64,000 nt of DNA from contig JAILWG010000007.1 of the NCBI GenBank assembly GCA_025699075.1, forward strand, positions 1 through 64,000, given 5' to 3'. The DNA is from Candidatus Nitrosopumilus sp. (lineage in GTDB: Archaea > Thermoproteota > Nitrososphaeria > Nitrososphaerales > Nitrosopumilaceae). The translations under genes and the position numbers were made by a program. Below the pieces are notes generated by a model that searched no databases, was not told where the DNA came from, and worked only from the letters and a program-made list of their open reading frames with translations. Below, in pieces: positions 34,004 to 42,694 of the stretch (positions are counted from its first letter, which is position 1; the number at the start of each line of letters is the position of its first letter).

Positions 34004-35305
34004 TTATCCTATAATTTTTAATAATTTTTTCAATACACTTTTTGGCGTTTCTCCAAAAACTATGATCATTGGCTCTTTTCCAAAATCTCCTTTGTGAAAA
34101 ATAATATCTGGAGGATCTTTTAGTTTTTTAATCGCAGTTTTAATTCCCCATTCTATTGATGAACCTTTGTTTTTCACATCTTTAGGCTCTTCAGTTCTGT
34201 CATAGTATGATGTTGATAACTTTGCTTTTTTAATTTTAGAAATTGTTGAATCTTGATATTTTAAATTTATTGCAGAATGAATTGTTGGAAATTTTTTATT
34301 CACCTCAAGTAATGCGGTTGCAACATGTTTTGATCCTCCATATGTCAGATTGCCTGCAACTATGACTTCTTTTCCTGCTTTAACAATTCTTCCAGATATT
34401 CCTAGCATATCTTTTGTAGATTTGGGGTTTTGTTTTGAATATACAAAATTTGTTTGGCATTCAGGAATATTTTTGTAAATATTTTCAATTTTTATAAAAT
34501 CGTTAATTGACTCTGATAATTCTAAATTTATCATGTCTTTGATTCCTGCATCTGTTATTTTGATTCCTTTCCCGATCTTTTTTGCATTTTTAATTGAATT
34601 ATATGCAAATTCTTTTGCAAATTTTACTGCTTCTCTAATGCTCTTCTTCTTTGAAATTGCAAATATGATGGCTGCAGAATAATTACATCCACTTCCGTGA
34701 TTGATATTGTTGATTTTATCTCCTGAAACTAGATATTTTGTTTTTTCTTCTAAGATGAAATCTTCTATTTTTTGATTCTTTCCTTCAATTCCTGTAATTA
34801 TGACATTGGCCGCTCCCATCTTTTGAATATTTTTTGCAATTTTTTCTATTTTATTTTTTGAATCCGCCTTTGTTTTTGTCAAAATTTCTGCCTCGAATTT
34901 ATTTGGTGTAATTACTGTTGCAAGTGGTATGATGTATTTTTTAAAATCTTCAATTGCTTTATTTTCTATCAGTATTCCTCCAGTTGTTGATTTGATAACT
35001 GGATCAACTACAATCGGAATCTTTAATCTCCTTAATTGTTGGTATATTGTTTTAATTATTTCTGAGTTGTATACCATTCCTATTTTTACTCCGTCTATTT
35101 TGAAATCAGTCAACACCGATTCAATTTGATTTTTCAATATTTCTTTTGATACTGGTTCCACCATTCCAAAACTTGATGTATTTTGTCCTGTAATGGCCGT
35201 GATCACTGTCAGTCCGTATGCTCCCAACTCTGCAAATGTTTTTACGTCGCTTTGAATTCCTGCACCTGATGACGGATCTGATCCGCCTATGGAAAGTAAA
35301 TTCAT
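34004..35305 (-). CDS. thiDN: Bifunctional HMP(-P) kinase / thiamine-phosphate synthase (ThiD-ThiN)
   Basis: The 433-residue fusion has an N-terminal ribokinase-fold ThiD (SIGGSDPSSGAGIQSDVKTF, about 1-255; GSGCNYSAAI as the anion-hole motif) and a C-terminal ThiN domain (about 265-433; GGSKHVATALLEVNKKFPTI, SSIEWGIKTA). ThiN replaces ThiE in archaea, so the protein joins HMP-PP and thiazole phosphate. It lies near thiC, giving most of the pyrimidine branch. Confidence 0.93.
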   Translation of the reverse strand: MNLLSIGGSDPSSGAGIQSDVKTFAELGAYGLTVITAITGQNTSSFGMVEPVSKEILKNQIESVLTDFKIDGVKIGMVYNSEIIKTIYQQLRRLKIPIVVDPVIKSTTGGILIENKAIEDFKKYIIPLATVITPNKFEAEILTKTKADSKNKIEKIAKNIQKMGAANVIITGIEGKNQKIEDFILEEKTKYLVSGDKINNINHGSGCNYSAAIIFAISKKKSIREAVKFAKEFAYNSIKNAKKIGKGIKITDAGIKDMINLELSESINDFIKIENIYKNIPECQTNFVYSKQNPKSTKDMLGISGRIVKAGKEVIVAGNLTYGGSKHVATALLEVNKKFPTIHSAINLKYQDSTISKIKKAKLSTSYYDRTEEPKDVKNKGSSIEWGIKTAIKKLKDPPDIIFHKGDFGKEPMIIVFGETPKSVLKKLLKIIG

Positions 35306-35401
35306 ATGATTTTATTATTTTCTAACACTAATCTGTATTTCCTTTTTGCATCAATCATTTTGCAAAATCTATTTTATAGATGAATAATTCTCTTTATTTT
35401 A

Positions 35402-35593
35402 ATGACAAGGATTCCAATAATTGATGATGCTTCTCCTGAAACATTACGCTGTACCACTTGTTTGCTACCTATGCAGTACCAAACAATAAAGGATGAGAAA
35501 TTTCTCTGGCAATGTTTCAAATGTGGAAAGCAATATCTTATTTCAAAAAATATTGATGGTCCAATGGAGGAAAGTTGGAGTCCTCCCCGATAA
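35402..35593 (+). CDS. Small zinc-ribbon protein
   Basis: The 63-residue protein contains RCTTCLLPMQYQTIKDEKFL WQCFKCGKQYL, a CxxC-x17-CxxC zinc ribbon. It overlaps a coiled-coil ORF downstream only if the upstream TTG start of that ORF is used. Function unknown, perhaps nucleic-acid or protein binding. Confidence 0.65.
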   Translation: MTRIPIIDDASPETLRCTTCLLPMQYQTIKDEKFLWQCFKCGKQYLISKNIDGPMEESWSPPR

Positions 35594-35598
35594 AGGAT

Positions 35599-35817
35599 AT
35601 GTCTGAATTAGATTTTATGAAATCTGAAAATCAAAAACTACGAAATTACATCTCTCTAATTTCAGCCGAAATGGAATTGTCTCAAAGACTGTTTGAAATT
35701 CAACATAATTTCACAAATTCTCCAAATTTAAAACGCCTCACTGTGCCTATTTTGGATAGAATTACTAAGATCAAATCAGAAAAGGCTGTTTTAGAAACTG
35801 AACTCAATCTTAACTAG
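35599..35817 (+). CDS. Small coiled-coil hypothetical protein
   Basis: The 72-residue protein (MSELDFMKSENQKLRNYISL) is predicted wholly helical, with heptad-like leucines and an acidic-basic pattern. The track starts at a TTG (35575) inside the zinc-ribbon gene; I chose the ATG at 35599, which has aaagga close upstream. It likely forms a unit with the zinc-ribbon gene. Confidence 0.55.
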   Translation: MSELDFMKSENQKLRNYISLISAEMELSQRLFEIQHNFTNSPNLKRLTVPILDRITKIKSEKAVLETELNLN

Positions 35818-35823
35818 TCTGAA

Positions 35824-35922
35824 TTATGCTGATGTTTGGCTAACACAATCATTTGAACAAAATTCGTCTTTCATACTGTAAAATTCTCTTCCACAATGTC
35901 TGCATTCTCTAATTGTTCTCAT
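35824..35922 (-). CDS. 32-aa zinc-finger-like microprotein (not in ORF track)
   Basis: The minus-strand ATG at 35922-35920 gives MRTIRECRHCGREFYSMKDE, then FCSNDCVSQTSA and TAA. The CxxC-x10-C-x3-C spacing, with aromatic residues between, is nearly the same arrangement as the 34-aa ORF at 22853-22957, which supports a real small zinc-binding family. It lies between two plus-strand genes. Confidence 0.5.
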   Translation of the reverse strand: MRTIRECRHCGREFYSMKDEFCSNDCVSQTSA

Positions 35923-36054
35923 GCGTTAAATGCACGACGATGGCATAAAAGGTAGATCGTCTTTCTTAATATAGTGACAAAATATTTTATTATCGATTAG
36001 TCCTTTCTTTGATTTTCACGATTGTTTAAATCAGGTAAAAACTTAGAATATGTT

Positions 36055-37383
36055 ATGGCAACTCAAATGACTTCTGCTAGACGAGGTGTAGCTACTGATG
36101 AAATGAAACAAGTGGCAAAAGATGAGGATGTTTCACTTGACTGGTTAATCCCAAAAATTGCAAAGGGATCAATTATCATACCAAGTAATAATGTTAGACC
36201 TCAAAAAATTCACAATGTGGGAATCGGAAAAGGTCTAAAAACAAAAGTCAATGTGAACATTGGAACTTCTACATTAAACGTAAACATTGAGGAAGAAATC
36301 GAAAAAGCAAAAGTTGCAATAAAATATCACGCTGATACCATAATGGATCTTAGTGATGGTGGAGATGTCAAAAAAATCCGTCAGACTCTGCTAGATGTTG
36401 CCCCTATTACTTTTGGAACTGTCCCGATCTATGAAGCTTACAATTATGGCGTTGAAGTACACAAAAATCCTTTGAATTTAACTGAAGATGATTATCTTAA
36501 TGCATTTGAAAATAATGCAAAAGACGGAGTTGATTATACTACTATTCATTGTGGAATTACAAAAGATATTGCAAAAAGAATTCTTAAAGTTCAAAGATAT
36601 GGTGGTGTCGTAAGCAAGGGTGGAACCATTACTGCTGCTTGGATGTTAAAACACGATAAAGAAAACCCCTACATTACTCATTATGATTACATGATGGAGA
36701 TTGCTAAAAAATATGATGTGACTTTTAGCCTTGGTGATGCATTAAGACCCGGCTCAATTTTAGATTCTCATGATGAATTACAAGTTCAAGAAATGATCAA
36801 CATATCTAGATTGACTAAACGTGCACACGAAAATGACATTCAAGTTATGGTTGAGGGACCTGGTCATGTTCCATTAAATGAAGTTGCAGCAAATGTGAGA
36901 TTGGCAAAATCCTTAATTGGCGATGTCCCATACTATGTTCTCGGTCCGTTAGTAACTGATGTGGCCTCTGGACATGATCACATTGCAAGTGCAATTGGTG
37001 CTGCAGTTTCTGCAAGTGAAGGTGTTGATCTTTTATGTTATCTTACTCCTTCTGAACATTTAGCATTGCCAAATGCTGATGAAGTAAAGGCGGGATTAAT
37101 TGCATATAGAATTGCAGCTCATGCAGGTGATCTTGTTAAGATTCGTGATAAGGTCATTAAATGGGATATGGAAATGACTGAAGCTAGACGTACACTAGAT
37201 TGGGAAAAACAACTTGCATTATCTATTGATCCTGAAGAAGCTGCAAAAATTCATAGCAGAACCGGCCAACACCCTGGAAATAATGTGCCATGTACCATGT
37301 GTGGAGGTGCTTGTGTCTATATGATGCTGCCTCAACAGAAAAAATATGATAAAGAAAACAAAAATTTACAGCAAATTGAGTAG
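36055..37383 (+). CDS. thiC: Phosphomethylpyrimidine synthase ThiC
   Basis: The 442-residue radical SAM enzyme converts AIR to HMP-P. It has TQMTSARRGVATDEMKQVAK near the N-terminus, GVDYTTIHCGITKDIAKRIL, and the C-terminal cluster motif CTMCGGACVYMML (CxxCxxxxC), atypical for SAM enzymes but normal for ThiC. The track start is a TTG at 36022; I prefer the ATG at 36055. No TPP riboswitch was recognised upstream. Confidence 0.94.
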   Translation: MATQMTSARRGVATDEMKQVAKDEDVSLDWLIPKIAKGSIIIPSNNVRPQKIHNVGIGKGLKTKVNVNIGTSTLNVNIEEEIEKAKVAIKYHADTIMDLSDGGDVKKIRQTLLDVAPITFGTVPIYEAYNYGVEVHKNPLNLTEDDYLNAFENNAKDGVDYTTIHCGITKDIAKRILKVQRYGGVVSKGGTITAAWMLKHDKENPYITHYDYMMEIAKKYDVTFSLGDALRPGSILDSHDELQVQEMINISRLTKRAHENDIQVMVEGPGHVPLNEVAANVRLAKSLIGDVPYYVLGPLVTDVASGHDHIASAIGAAVSASEGVDLLCYLTPSEHLALPNADEVKAGLIAYRIAAHAGDLVKIRDKVIKWDMEMTEARRTLDWEKQLALSIDPEEAAKIHSRTGQHPGNNVPCTMCGGACVYMMLPQQKKYDKENKNLQQIE

Positions 37384-37770
37384 TACTTTTTGAAGACTTG
37401 GTACTGTTTCATAATTTTTTAATTCCTCGACATTTATCCATCTAAAGTCTGAATTTTCCCAATTTAGTTTAATGGTGGGATTATTGGATTCGAACAAGAA
37501 TGGAAATATTTCCCATTCGTGATTTTTGTATTGAGGTGAATTGACCCTCATTTCCTCTATGGCTTTGATTAACGTAATTTTGTCTTCAGTAATTCCAACT
37601 TCTTCAAATATCTCAATCTTTGCTCTTGTAAGTGGCTCTTCATCGTTTTCTATAATTCCACTTATTCCTGCCCATAATCCTTTCATGGATTTTACTTTTT
37701 CACTTCGTTTGAGAATCAATAATTTTTCATTATCTCTGATGAATGATGTAACAATTTTTGTTGCCCGCAT
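37366..37770 (-). CDS. NUDIX hydrolase
   Basis: The 134-residue protein carries the Nudix box GIIENDEEPLTRAKIEIFEE VGI (the expected GX5EX7REUXEEXGU with lysine/isoleucine in place of REU-type residues) and an N-terminal strand KIVTSFIRDNEKLLILKRSE. It may hydrolyse a nucleoside diphosphate derivative. It converges on thiC with an 18-base overlap and lies after the tyrA run. Confidence 0.85.
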   Translation of the reverse strand: MRATKIVTSFIRDNEKLLILKRSEKVKSMKGLWAGISGIIENDEEPLTRAKIEIFEEVGITEDKITLIKAIEEMRVNSPQYKNHEWEIFPFLFESNNPTIKLNWENSDFRWINVEELKNYETVPSLQKVLLNLL

Positions 37771-37775
37771 GCCTA

Positions 37776-38627
37776 CTATTTTTCAATTGCTTTTACCATT
37801 TTTGTTAGTTTTTTGTATGATTCATTGATGTCAGTATGTTTGGCAAGTCTTTCTTGACATTCTTTGATGTAATTTATCACTTCCTCTGTCTTTGATTCTT
37901 GAACAGATGTTAGTAACCTTCCAATATCTTTCCATAACTCTTCTGCAACTCTTCGAATTTCTGGATTTGCAATGATTGTCTCAATGAGTTCTGGAGATTC
38001 TGTCATGATGCTTTCTGCTAATGTTTTTTGGACTCTGAACGTTGTTCCTGACATTTTTTCAGTAAGGTTCATTTTTTCATCTTTTGAAATAATATTTGCA
38101 AAGACTAAATTCATCAAGTGAGTCAATCCTAAAATCACTGCAATTTTTTTGTCGTGTTCAGCTGCATCTATTGTGACAAAGTTTGCTCCTTCAAACAGTG
38201 TCTTTGCCATTGTTAATTCTTTTTTAGCATCTTTAATTGGGACTGAAATAATATTTTGACCTTTGATTGTTTTAGTTCCCGGACCAAACATTGGATGAAT
38301 GCAAATTGGATTGATTTTTGCTGGCATTTTTGATAATGATGAAACAACTTTAGATTTTTCAGATGAAATTTCAATAAGATATGTTCCTCTTTTCATCTCT
38401 TTTGCAATTAGTCTAATAATTTCTGGGGTTCTTCTTGTAGGAGTACATAATACAACATAATCTGCCTGTAAAATTCCGCCAACTAACGATTCTGCAGTTA
38501 GTATGCCTTTTCCTGAAATCTTATTTTCAGAATCATATCCTGTAACTTCAAAACCTGCGTCTGCAAAATATTTTGCAAACCATATTCCCATTTGACCTCC
38601 TGCGCCGATTACTGTAACTTTCTTCAT
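37776..38627 (-). CDS. tyrA: Prephenate dehydrogenase (TyrA)
   Basis: The 283-residue protein has an N-terminal NAD-binding motif (MKKVTVIGAGGQMGIWFAKYF), HPMFGPGTKTIKGQNIISVP and a C-terminal helical dimer domain. It oxidatively decarboxylates prephenate to 4-hydroxyphenylpyruvate for tyrosine synthesis. It overlaps the chorismate mutase-aminotransferase gene by four bases at its start, the last aromatic gene of the cluster. Confidence 0.92.
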   Translation of the reverse strand: MKKVTVIGAGGQMGIWFAKYFADAGFEVTGYDSENKISGKGILTAESLVGGILQADYVVLCTPTRRTPEIIRLIAKEMKRGTYLIEISSEKSKVVSSLSKMPAKINPICIHPMFGPGTKTIKGQNIISVPIKDAKKELTMAKTLFEGANFVTIDAAEHDKKIAVILGLTHLMNLVFANIISKDEKMNLTEKMSGTTFRVQKTLAESIMTESPELIETIIANPEIRRVAEELWKDIGRLLTSVQESKTEEVINYIKECQERLAKHTDINESYKKLTKMVKAIEK

Positions 38628-39994
38628 TGGTTATCACTCATTATGTCGCTTAGTATATTCATTCCCTCAATCAATGTTTGCTCATCTTGACATGCGGATA
38701 ACCTGATAAAATTCTTGTAATCTCCAAACCCTTCTCCTGGAGCAACTGCTAGTCCTTTTTCAAGAGTGCTGTTGGCAAATTGAACCCCGTCAAAACCTTT
38801 TTGATTGATTCTTGCAAAAATGTACATTGCTCCATCTGGAATGATAAATTCTAAACCCATTTCAGTTGCTTTTTGTGCCAACACATCTAGTCTGTTTTGT
38901 ACCGTATTAGTATTATTGGATATGTCTGCCTCTAGGGCCTTCATGGCTATGTATTGTATTGGCTCTGAGACATTTGTAAGACACAATGCCTCCAACTTTG
39001 CCATTTTTTCAATGATTTTTGGATCTGCAATTGCATACCCTACACGAAATCCTGTCATTGCGTGAGATTTTGAAAATGATTGAGTGACAATACTTTTTTC
39101 ATAATTATAGCAAAGAACACTTTTCCAACTTTTCTTTGCATATTCAGAATAAATTTCATCACTTAGTACGTATAGATTATTTTTTTTGGCCAGGTCAATT
39201 ATGTCGTCTAGTAATTTCTCATCTAATATTTTCCCTGTTGGATTATTTGGATAATTTAACACAATCATTTTTGTATTTGAATTAATTGTGTTTTTGATTT
39301 GTTCTAGCGATGGATTCCACTTGTCTTCAAAAGTTGTATTGATAGTTCTGACTTTAATTCCTGCATTCAATGCACAATCTTTGTATGCAGGCCATGCAGG
39401 TTCAATAACAATCATCTCGTCTCCTGGATTCAAAAGAGTTGTAATTGCAGTAAAAATCGAAAATCTTGCACCTGGACTCACTATTATGTTGTCAGGATTG
39501 ATATTTACATTGAATTTTTTTGTTGAATATTTTGCTAATGCTTCTCTAAATACTGGCATTCCTTTTGCTTGACCGTATTTTAGAAATCCTTTTTCAAATA
39601 CTTCTTCTAATGCATCTTTAACAATTTTTGGAGGCAAAAAGTCTGGCTCACCCACTTCCATGTGAATAATTTTTTTGCCTTCTGCTTCAAGTGATTTTGC
39701 TTTTAAGAAAATTGAAAGATGTGTTTGCTTGTTAGTTGATTGAACTTTGATTGATTCATTTAATAAAAAATTTAAAAATTTTACAGCGATTGTTTCATCC
39801 AATCCAATATTGCTACACAACGAAATAACCTTTCCACGCAAATTGTCCTCTCTTACTTCATCTGTTACTCCTTTACCGATATTTTTTTTGACTTCGCCAA
39901 TTTCTTTTGCAATGTCTGTTCTGGTCTTTAGCAACTCTATCATTTTTAGAGTGATTTCGTCCATCTTGTTGCGAAGGTCGTTAATATCTGACAT
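38624..39994 (-). CDS. Chorismate mutase-aminotransferase fusion
   Basis: Residues about 1-85 are an AroQ-type chorismate mutase (LRNKMDEITLKMIELLKTRT, KEIGEVKKNIGKGV). Residues about 90-456 are a class I PLP aminotransferase with NYPNNPTGKILDE and the lysine motif SFSKSHAMTGFRVGYAIADP. The fusion would turn chorismate into prephenate and transaminate phenylpyruvate/hydroxyphenylpyruvate or prephenate. It sits between aroC (4-bp gap) and tyrA (overlap), matching the pathway order. Confidence 0.93.
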   Translation of the reverse strand: MSDINDLRNKMDEITLKMIELLKTRTDIAKEIGEVKKNIGKGVTDEVREDNLRGKVISLCSNIGLDETIAVKFLNFLLNESIKVQSTNKQTHLSIFLKAKSLEAEGKKIIHMEVGEPDFLPPKIVKDALEEVFEKGFLKYGQAKGMPVFREALAKYSTKKFNVNINPDNIIVSPGARFSIFTAITTLLNPGDEMIVIEPAWPAYKDCALNAGIKVRTINTTFEDKWNPSLEQIKNTINSNTKMIVLNYPNNPTGKILDEKLLDDIIDLAKKNNLYVLSDEIYSEYAKKSWKSVLCYNYEKSIVTQSFSKSHAMTGFRVGYAIADPKIIEKMAKLEALCLTNVSEPIQYIAMKALEADISNNTNTVQNRLDVLAQKATEMGLEFIIPDGAMYIFARINQKGFDGVQFANSTLEKGLAVAPGEGFGDYKNFIRLSACQDEQTLIEGMNILSDIMSDNQ

Positions 39995-39998
39995 TTTC

Positions 39999-41096
39999 TT
40001 AGAGTGTTGGTTTGATTGCTCCCGAAATTAGGGCATGATCCGCTATGGTTAATGCCACCAATGAATCCACCACTGGTGGTGCTCTTGGGACAACGCATGG
40101 GTCATGTCTTCCTTTCACTTGAAGAATTGTTTCTTTTTTTGTCTTAATGTCTACTGTTTTTTGTTTTTGAGCAATAGATGATGCAGGCTTGAATGCAATT
40201 CGCATGGTGATTGGCATTCCATTTGAGATGCCACCTAGAATCCCTCCGGATCTATTTGTTTCTGTTACTATTTTTCCTCGTTTTATTGTATACAAGTCAT
40301 TGTTTTCTGAGCCAAAAAGTTCTGATCCTGCAAATCCTGAACCGAATTCAATTCCTTTTACGGATGGAATTGAAAATATTGCTTTGCTCAAATCTGATTC
40401 TAGTGAACTAAAAATTGGTTCTCCTAAACCTACTGGGACATTTGTTGTTATTGATTCAATTATTCCTCCAAGTGAATCCCTTTTTTTTCTAGCTTCTAGG
40501 ATTTTTTCTCGCATTATTTTTGCTGTTTTACTTTCTGGACACCTCACTTCATTTTTGTAAATTGAATTAATCATTTTTTCATTAAACTCTCTTTCCATCT
40601 TTATTTTTCCTATTTGTGATGTGAAAGAATTTGTTTCAATACCTAGTGTTTCTTTGAGTAACTTTCTTGCAATTGCTCCTCCCATGACATGGGTTGCAGT
40701 TAGTCTTCCTGAGAATCTTCCTCCTCCTCTATGATCATTAAAGTGATTATATTTTGTCATGGCAGGATAATCAGAATGGCCTGGCCTAAGTTTTGTTTTC
40801 AAATTTTCATAATCCTTTGATTTCTGATCACTGTTCCAAATTACCATTGTAATTGGAGCTCCTGTTGTATATCCTCTAAATACTCCTGAAATTATTTCAA
40901 CTATGTCTCCCTCTTTTCTCTGAGTGGAGATGATGTTTTGTCCTGGTTTTCTAAGATCTAGCATTTTTTGGATATCTTTTTCATCAATCTCTAATCCTGC
41001 TGGACATCCATCCAAAACTGCGCCAATAGATTTTCCATGGCTTTCCCCAAAACTTGTTAAAACAAGACGCTGACCAATAGAACTTCCCGGCAACAT
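39999..41096 (-). CDS. aroC: Chorismate synthase
   Basis: The 365-residue enzyme makes chorismate from EPSP with FMNH2. The motifs are TSFGESHGKSIGAVLDGCPA, RPGHSDYPAMTKYNHFNDHR GGGRFSGR and GRHDPCVVPRAPPVVDSL. It has its own TATA-like aattataaac about 25 nt upstream of the ATG, so it starts a second transcription unit within the aromatic cluster, downstream of the GC-rich RNA region. Confidence 0.96.
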   Translation of the reverse strand: MLPGSSIGQRLVLTSFGESHGKSIGAVLDGCPAGLEIDEKDIQKMLDLRKPGQNIISTQRKEGDIVEIISGVFRGYTTGAPITMVIWNSDQKSKDYENLKTKLRPGHSDYPAMTKYNHFNDHRGGGRFSGRLTATHVMGGAIARKLLKETLGIETNSFTSQIGKIKMEREFNEKMINSIYKNEVRCPESKTAKIMREKILEARKKRDSLGGIIESITTNVPVGLGEPIFSSLESDLSKAIFSIPSVKGIEFGSGFAGSELFGSENNDLYTIKRGKIVTETNRSGGILGGISNGMPITMRIAFKPASSIAQKQKTVDIKTKKETILQVKGRHDPCVVPRAPPVVDSLVALTIADHALISGAIKPTL

Positions 41097-41305
41097 ACTA
41101 TCAAGGTTAATTGATGTTTATAATTCCTCATTCTGAATTTTGTTGAAAATTCTATGTCGTGCTTTTTCTTTTTGATTACTTCTTAACACCTGTTTAAAAA
41201 TTATAAAAAAATTAAATAAATCATGAAATAATTATAATATATTCTTAAATATTAGAATTACATATAACATATATGCAAAATCGTGTAAATTATAACGAAT
41301 AATTT

Positions 41306-41390
41306 GCGCGGCCCTGCGAAAAAGACATGTTATCTGCGCAAAAGCGTAGCGGGTGAGGAGAATGCTTTTCGCCCTATACAGGGTCGCGCC
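41306..41390 (+). ncRNA. GC-rich structured RNA candidate of unknown class
   Basis: In an AT-rich gap between aroA and aroC, gcgcggccctg (41306-41316) pairs along 11 bp with cagggtcgcgc (41379-41389, one G-U). An inner stem pairs gcg(c)aaaagc (41336-41345) with gcttttcgc (41364-41372) around an 18-nt apical loop gtagcgggtgaggagaat. gcgaaaaag at 41316-41324 could pair with the same 3' arm, so two folds compete. A TATA-like aacatatatg is about 25-30 nt upstream of the stem and ttttgtctctctt follows it, favouring plus-strand transcription. No known class is recognised; strand is not proven. Confidence 0.6.
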
Positions 41391-41425
41391 TTTTGTCTCT
41401 CTTAGATATTTTTTGAAAAATGTTT

Positions 41426-42694
41426 TTACTGAATTTGGATCTTTGCACCCATACGATTCATCTCTTCTATGAAATTCGGATATGATACTTTAACTGATTC
41501 TGGATCTGTAACAGTACAATTACCAAGATACATTCCTGCTATACAAAAGGACATGAATAATCTGTGATCTTCCTCTGAATTTAAATCGGCTCCATGTGTT
41601 GTTTCAGACGCTTCTAAAATTAATCCATCTTCTTTCTCTTGAATTTTAATTCCAAGTTTTACAAGTTCTCTTGAAATAATTGCAATTCTATCTGTCTCTT
41701 TCAATCTTGCATGTTTCACATTAAAAATTTCAATAGGTTCTGATGCTTTCAATGCTAAGATTGCAAGTGGTGGGAGAAGGTCCGGAGAATTACTCAAATC
41801 AAATTTTCCTCCTCTTAGTTTTTCAGGTATTTTGATTTTGATTTGTTCATCATCCATGATAATTTGGACCCCTAATTGTTCTAAAAAGTCGATAAACACT
41901 TCGTCTCCTTGTGGCAAATTTCCAATATTTCCTTTAATGGTGATGTCTTCTCCGTTTAGCACATTTGCAGAAAGTAACAGTGCTAGACTAGAAAAATCTA
42001 TTGGAACTGTAAATGTACATTCCTTATAGATTTGTGGTGAAATGTTGTATCTTTTGTATGGTATGAGTGTTTGAACTGTAACTCCAAATTTTCTCATTGT
42101 GGATATTGTTGCATCAAGATATGGTTTTGATACTAAATTTCCTTCTATGGTTAAATTAATACCATTTTCAGTTAACGGTGCACAAATCAGTAATGCTGAA
42201 ATAAATTGACTGGAAAAGTTTCCTGGAATTTTAACTTCTCCCCCTGTAATTTTTCCTTTGATCTTGATTGGAGGTTTTCCATCAGTTGAACTACATTGTG
42301 CTCCAATACTTGTTAATGCATCTAAGAGTGGCTGCATTGGTCTTTTTTGTAAGCTTGAATCTCCTGTCAATGTGATCTCCTCAGAAAATAGGCTGGCAAT
42401 TCCTGAAGCTATTCTCATCGTGGTTCCTGAATTTTCCGTATTAATTTCAGGAACTTTTGTGCCTATTTTTATGGGATTTTTAACAATGATTGATGAACTT
42501 TGAATTTCTATTTCTGCTCCAAATTTTTTACATGCTTCAATTGTTGCTTTTGTATCTGCTGAAAATAATACATTTTCCACAGTGCTGTTTTTTCCTGCAA
42601 GTGATGCAAGAAAAATAGCTCTATGTGTATAACTTTTGTTTGGAGGACAAATTATTTCCCCTGAGATTTTTGATTTTTCCACTTTACACTTCAT
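41426..42694 (-). CDS. aroA: 3-phosphoshikimate 1-carboxyvinyltransferase (EPSP synthase)
   Basis: The 422-residue enzyme has the N-terminal basic PEP-site region (CPPNKSYTHRAIFLASLAGK), ENSGTTMRIASGIASLF and GDSSLQKRPMQPLLDALTSI, as in class I EPSP synthases. The track ORF extends to 42730 (MFQKSTTKRQKS...); I chose the ATG at 42694 (MKCKVEKSKISG), which matches family N-termini and overlaps the shikimate kinase stop by 11 bases. Confidence 0.95.
   Translation of the reverse strand: MKCKVEKSKISGEIICPPNKSYTHRAIFLASLAGKNSTVENVLFSADTKATIEACKKFGAEIEIQSSSIIVKNPIKIGTKVPEINTENSGTTMRIASGIASLFSEEITLTGDSSLQKRPMQPLLDALTSIGAQCSSTDGKPPIKIKGKITGGEVKIPGNFSSQFISALLICAPLTENGINLTIEGNLVSKPYLDATISTMRKFGVTVQTLIPYKRYNISPQIYKECTFTVPIDFSSLALLLSANVLNGEDITIKGNIGNLPQGDEVFIDFLEQLGVQIIMDDEQIKIKIPEKLRGGKFDLSNSPDLLPPLAILALKASEPIEIFNVKHARLKETDRIAIISRELVKLGIKIQEKEDGLILEASETTHGADLNSEEDHRLFMSFCIAGMYLGNCTVTDPESVKVSYPNFIEEMNRMGAKIQIQ

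Noticed and set aside
35818-36054. TPP riboswitch upstream of thiC
   Set aside because: None of the conserved THI-box strings (such as CUGAGA) is seen; a weak 6-bp hairpin gacgat/atcgtc is not enough.
41306-41390. Hammerhead ribozyme, RNase P or SRP RNA identity for the GC-rich RNA
   Set aside because: The hammerhead core CUGAUGA, RNase P conserved regions and SRP helix 8 motifs are not present; the RNA is also too short for the latter two.
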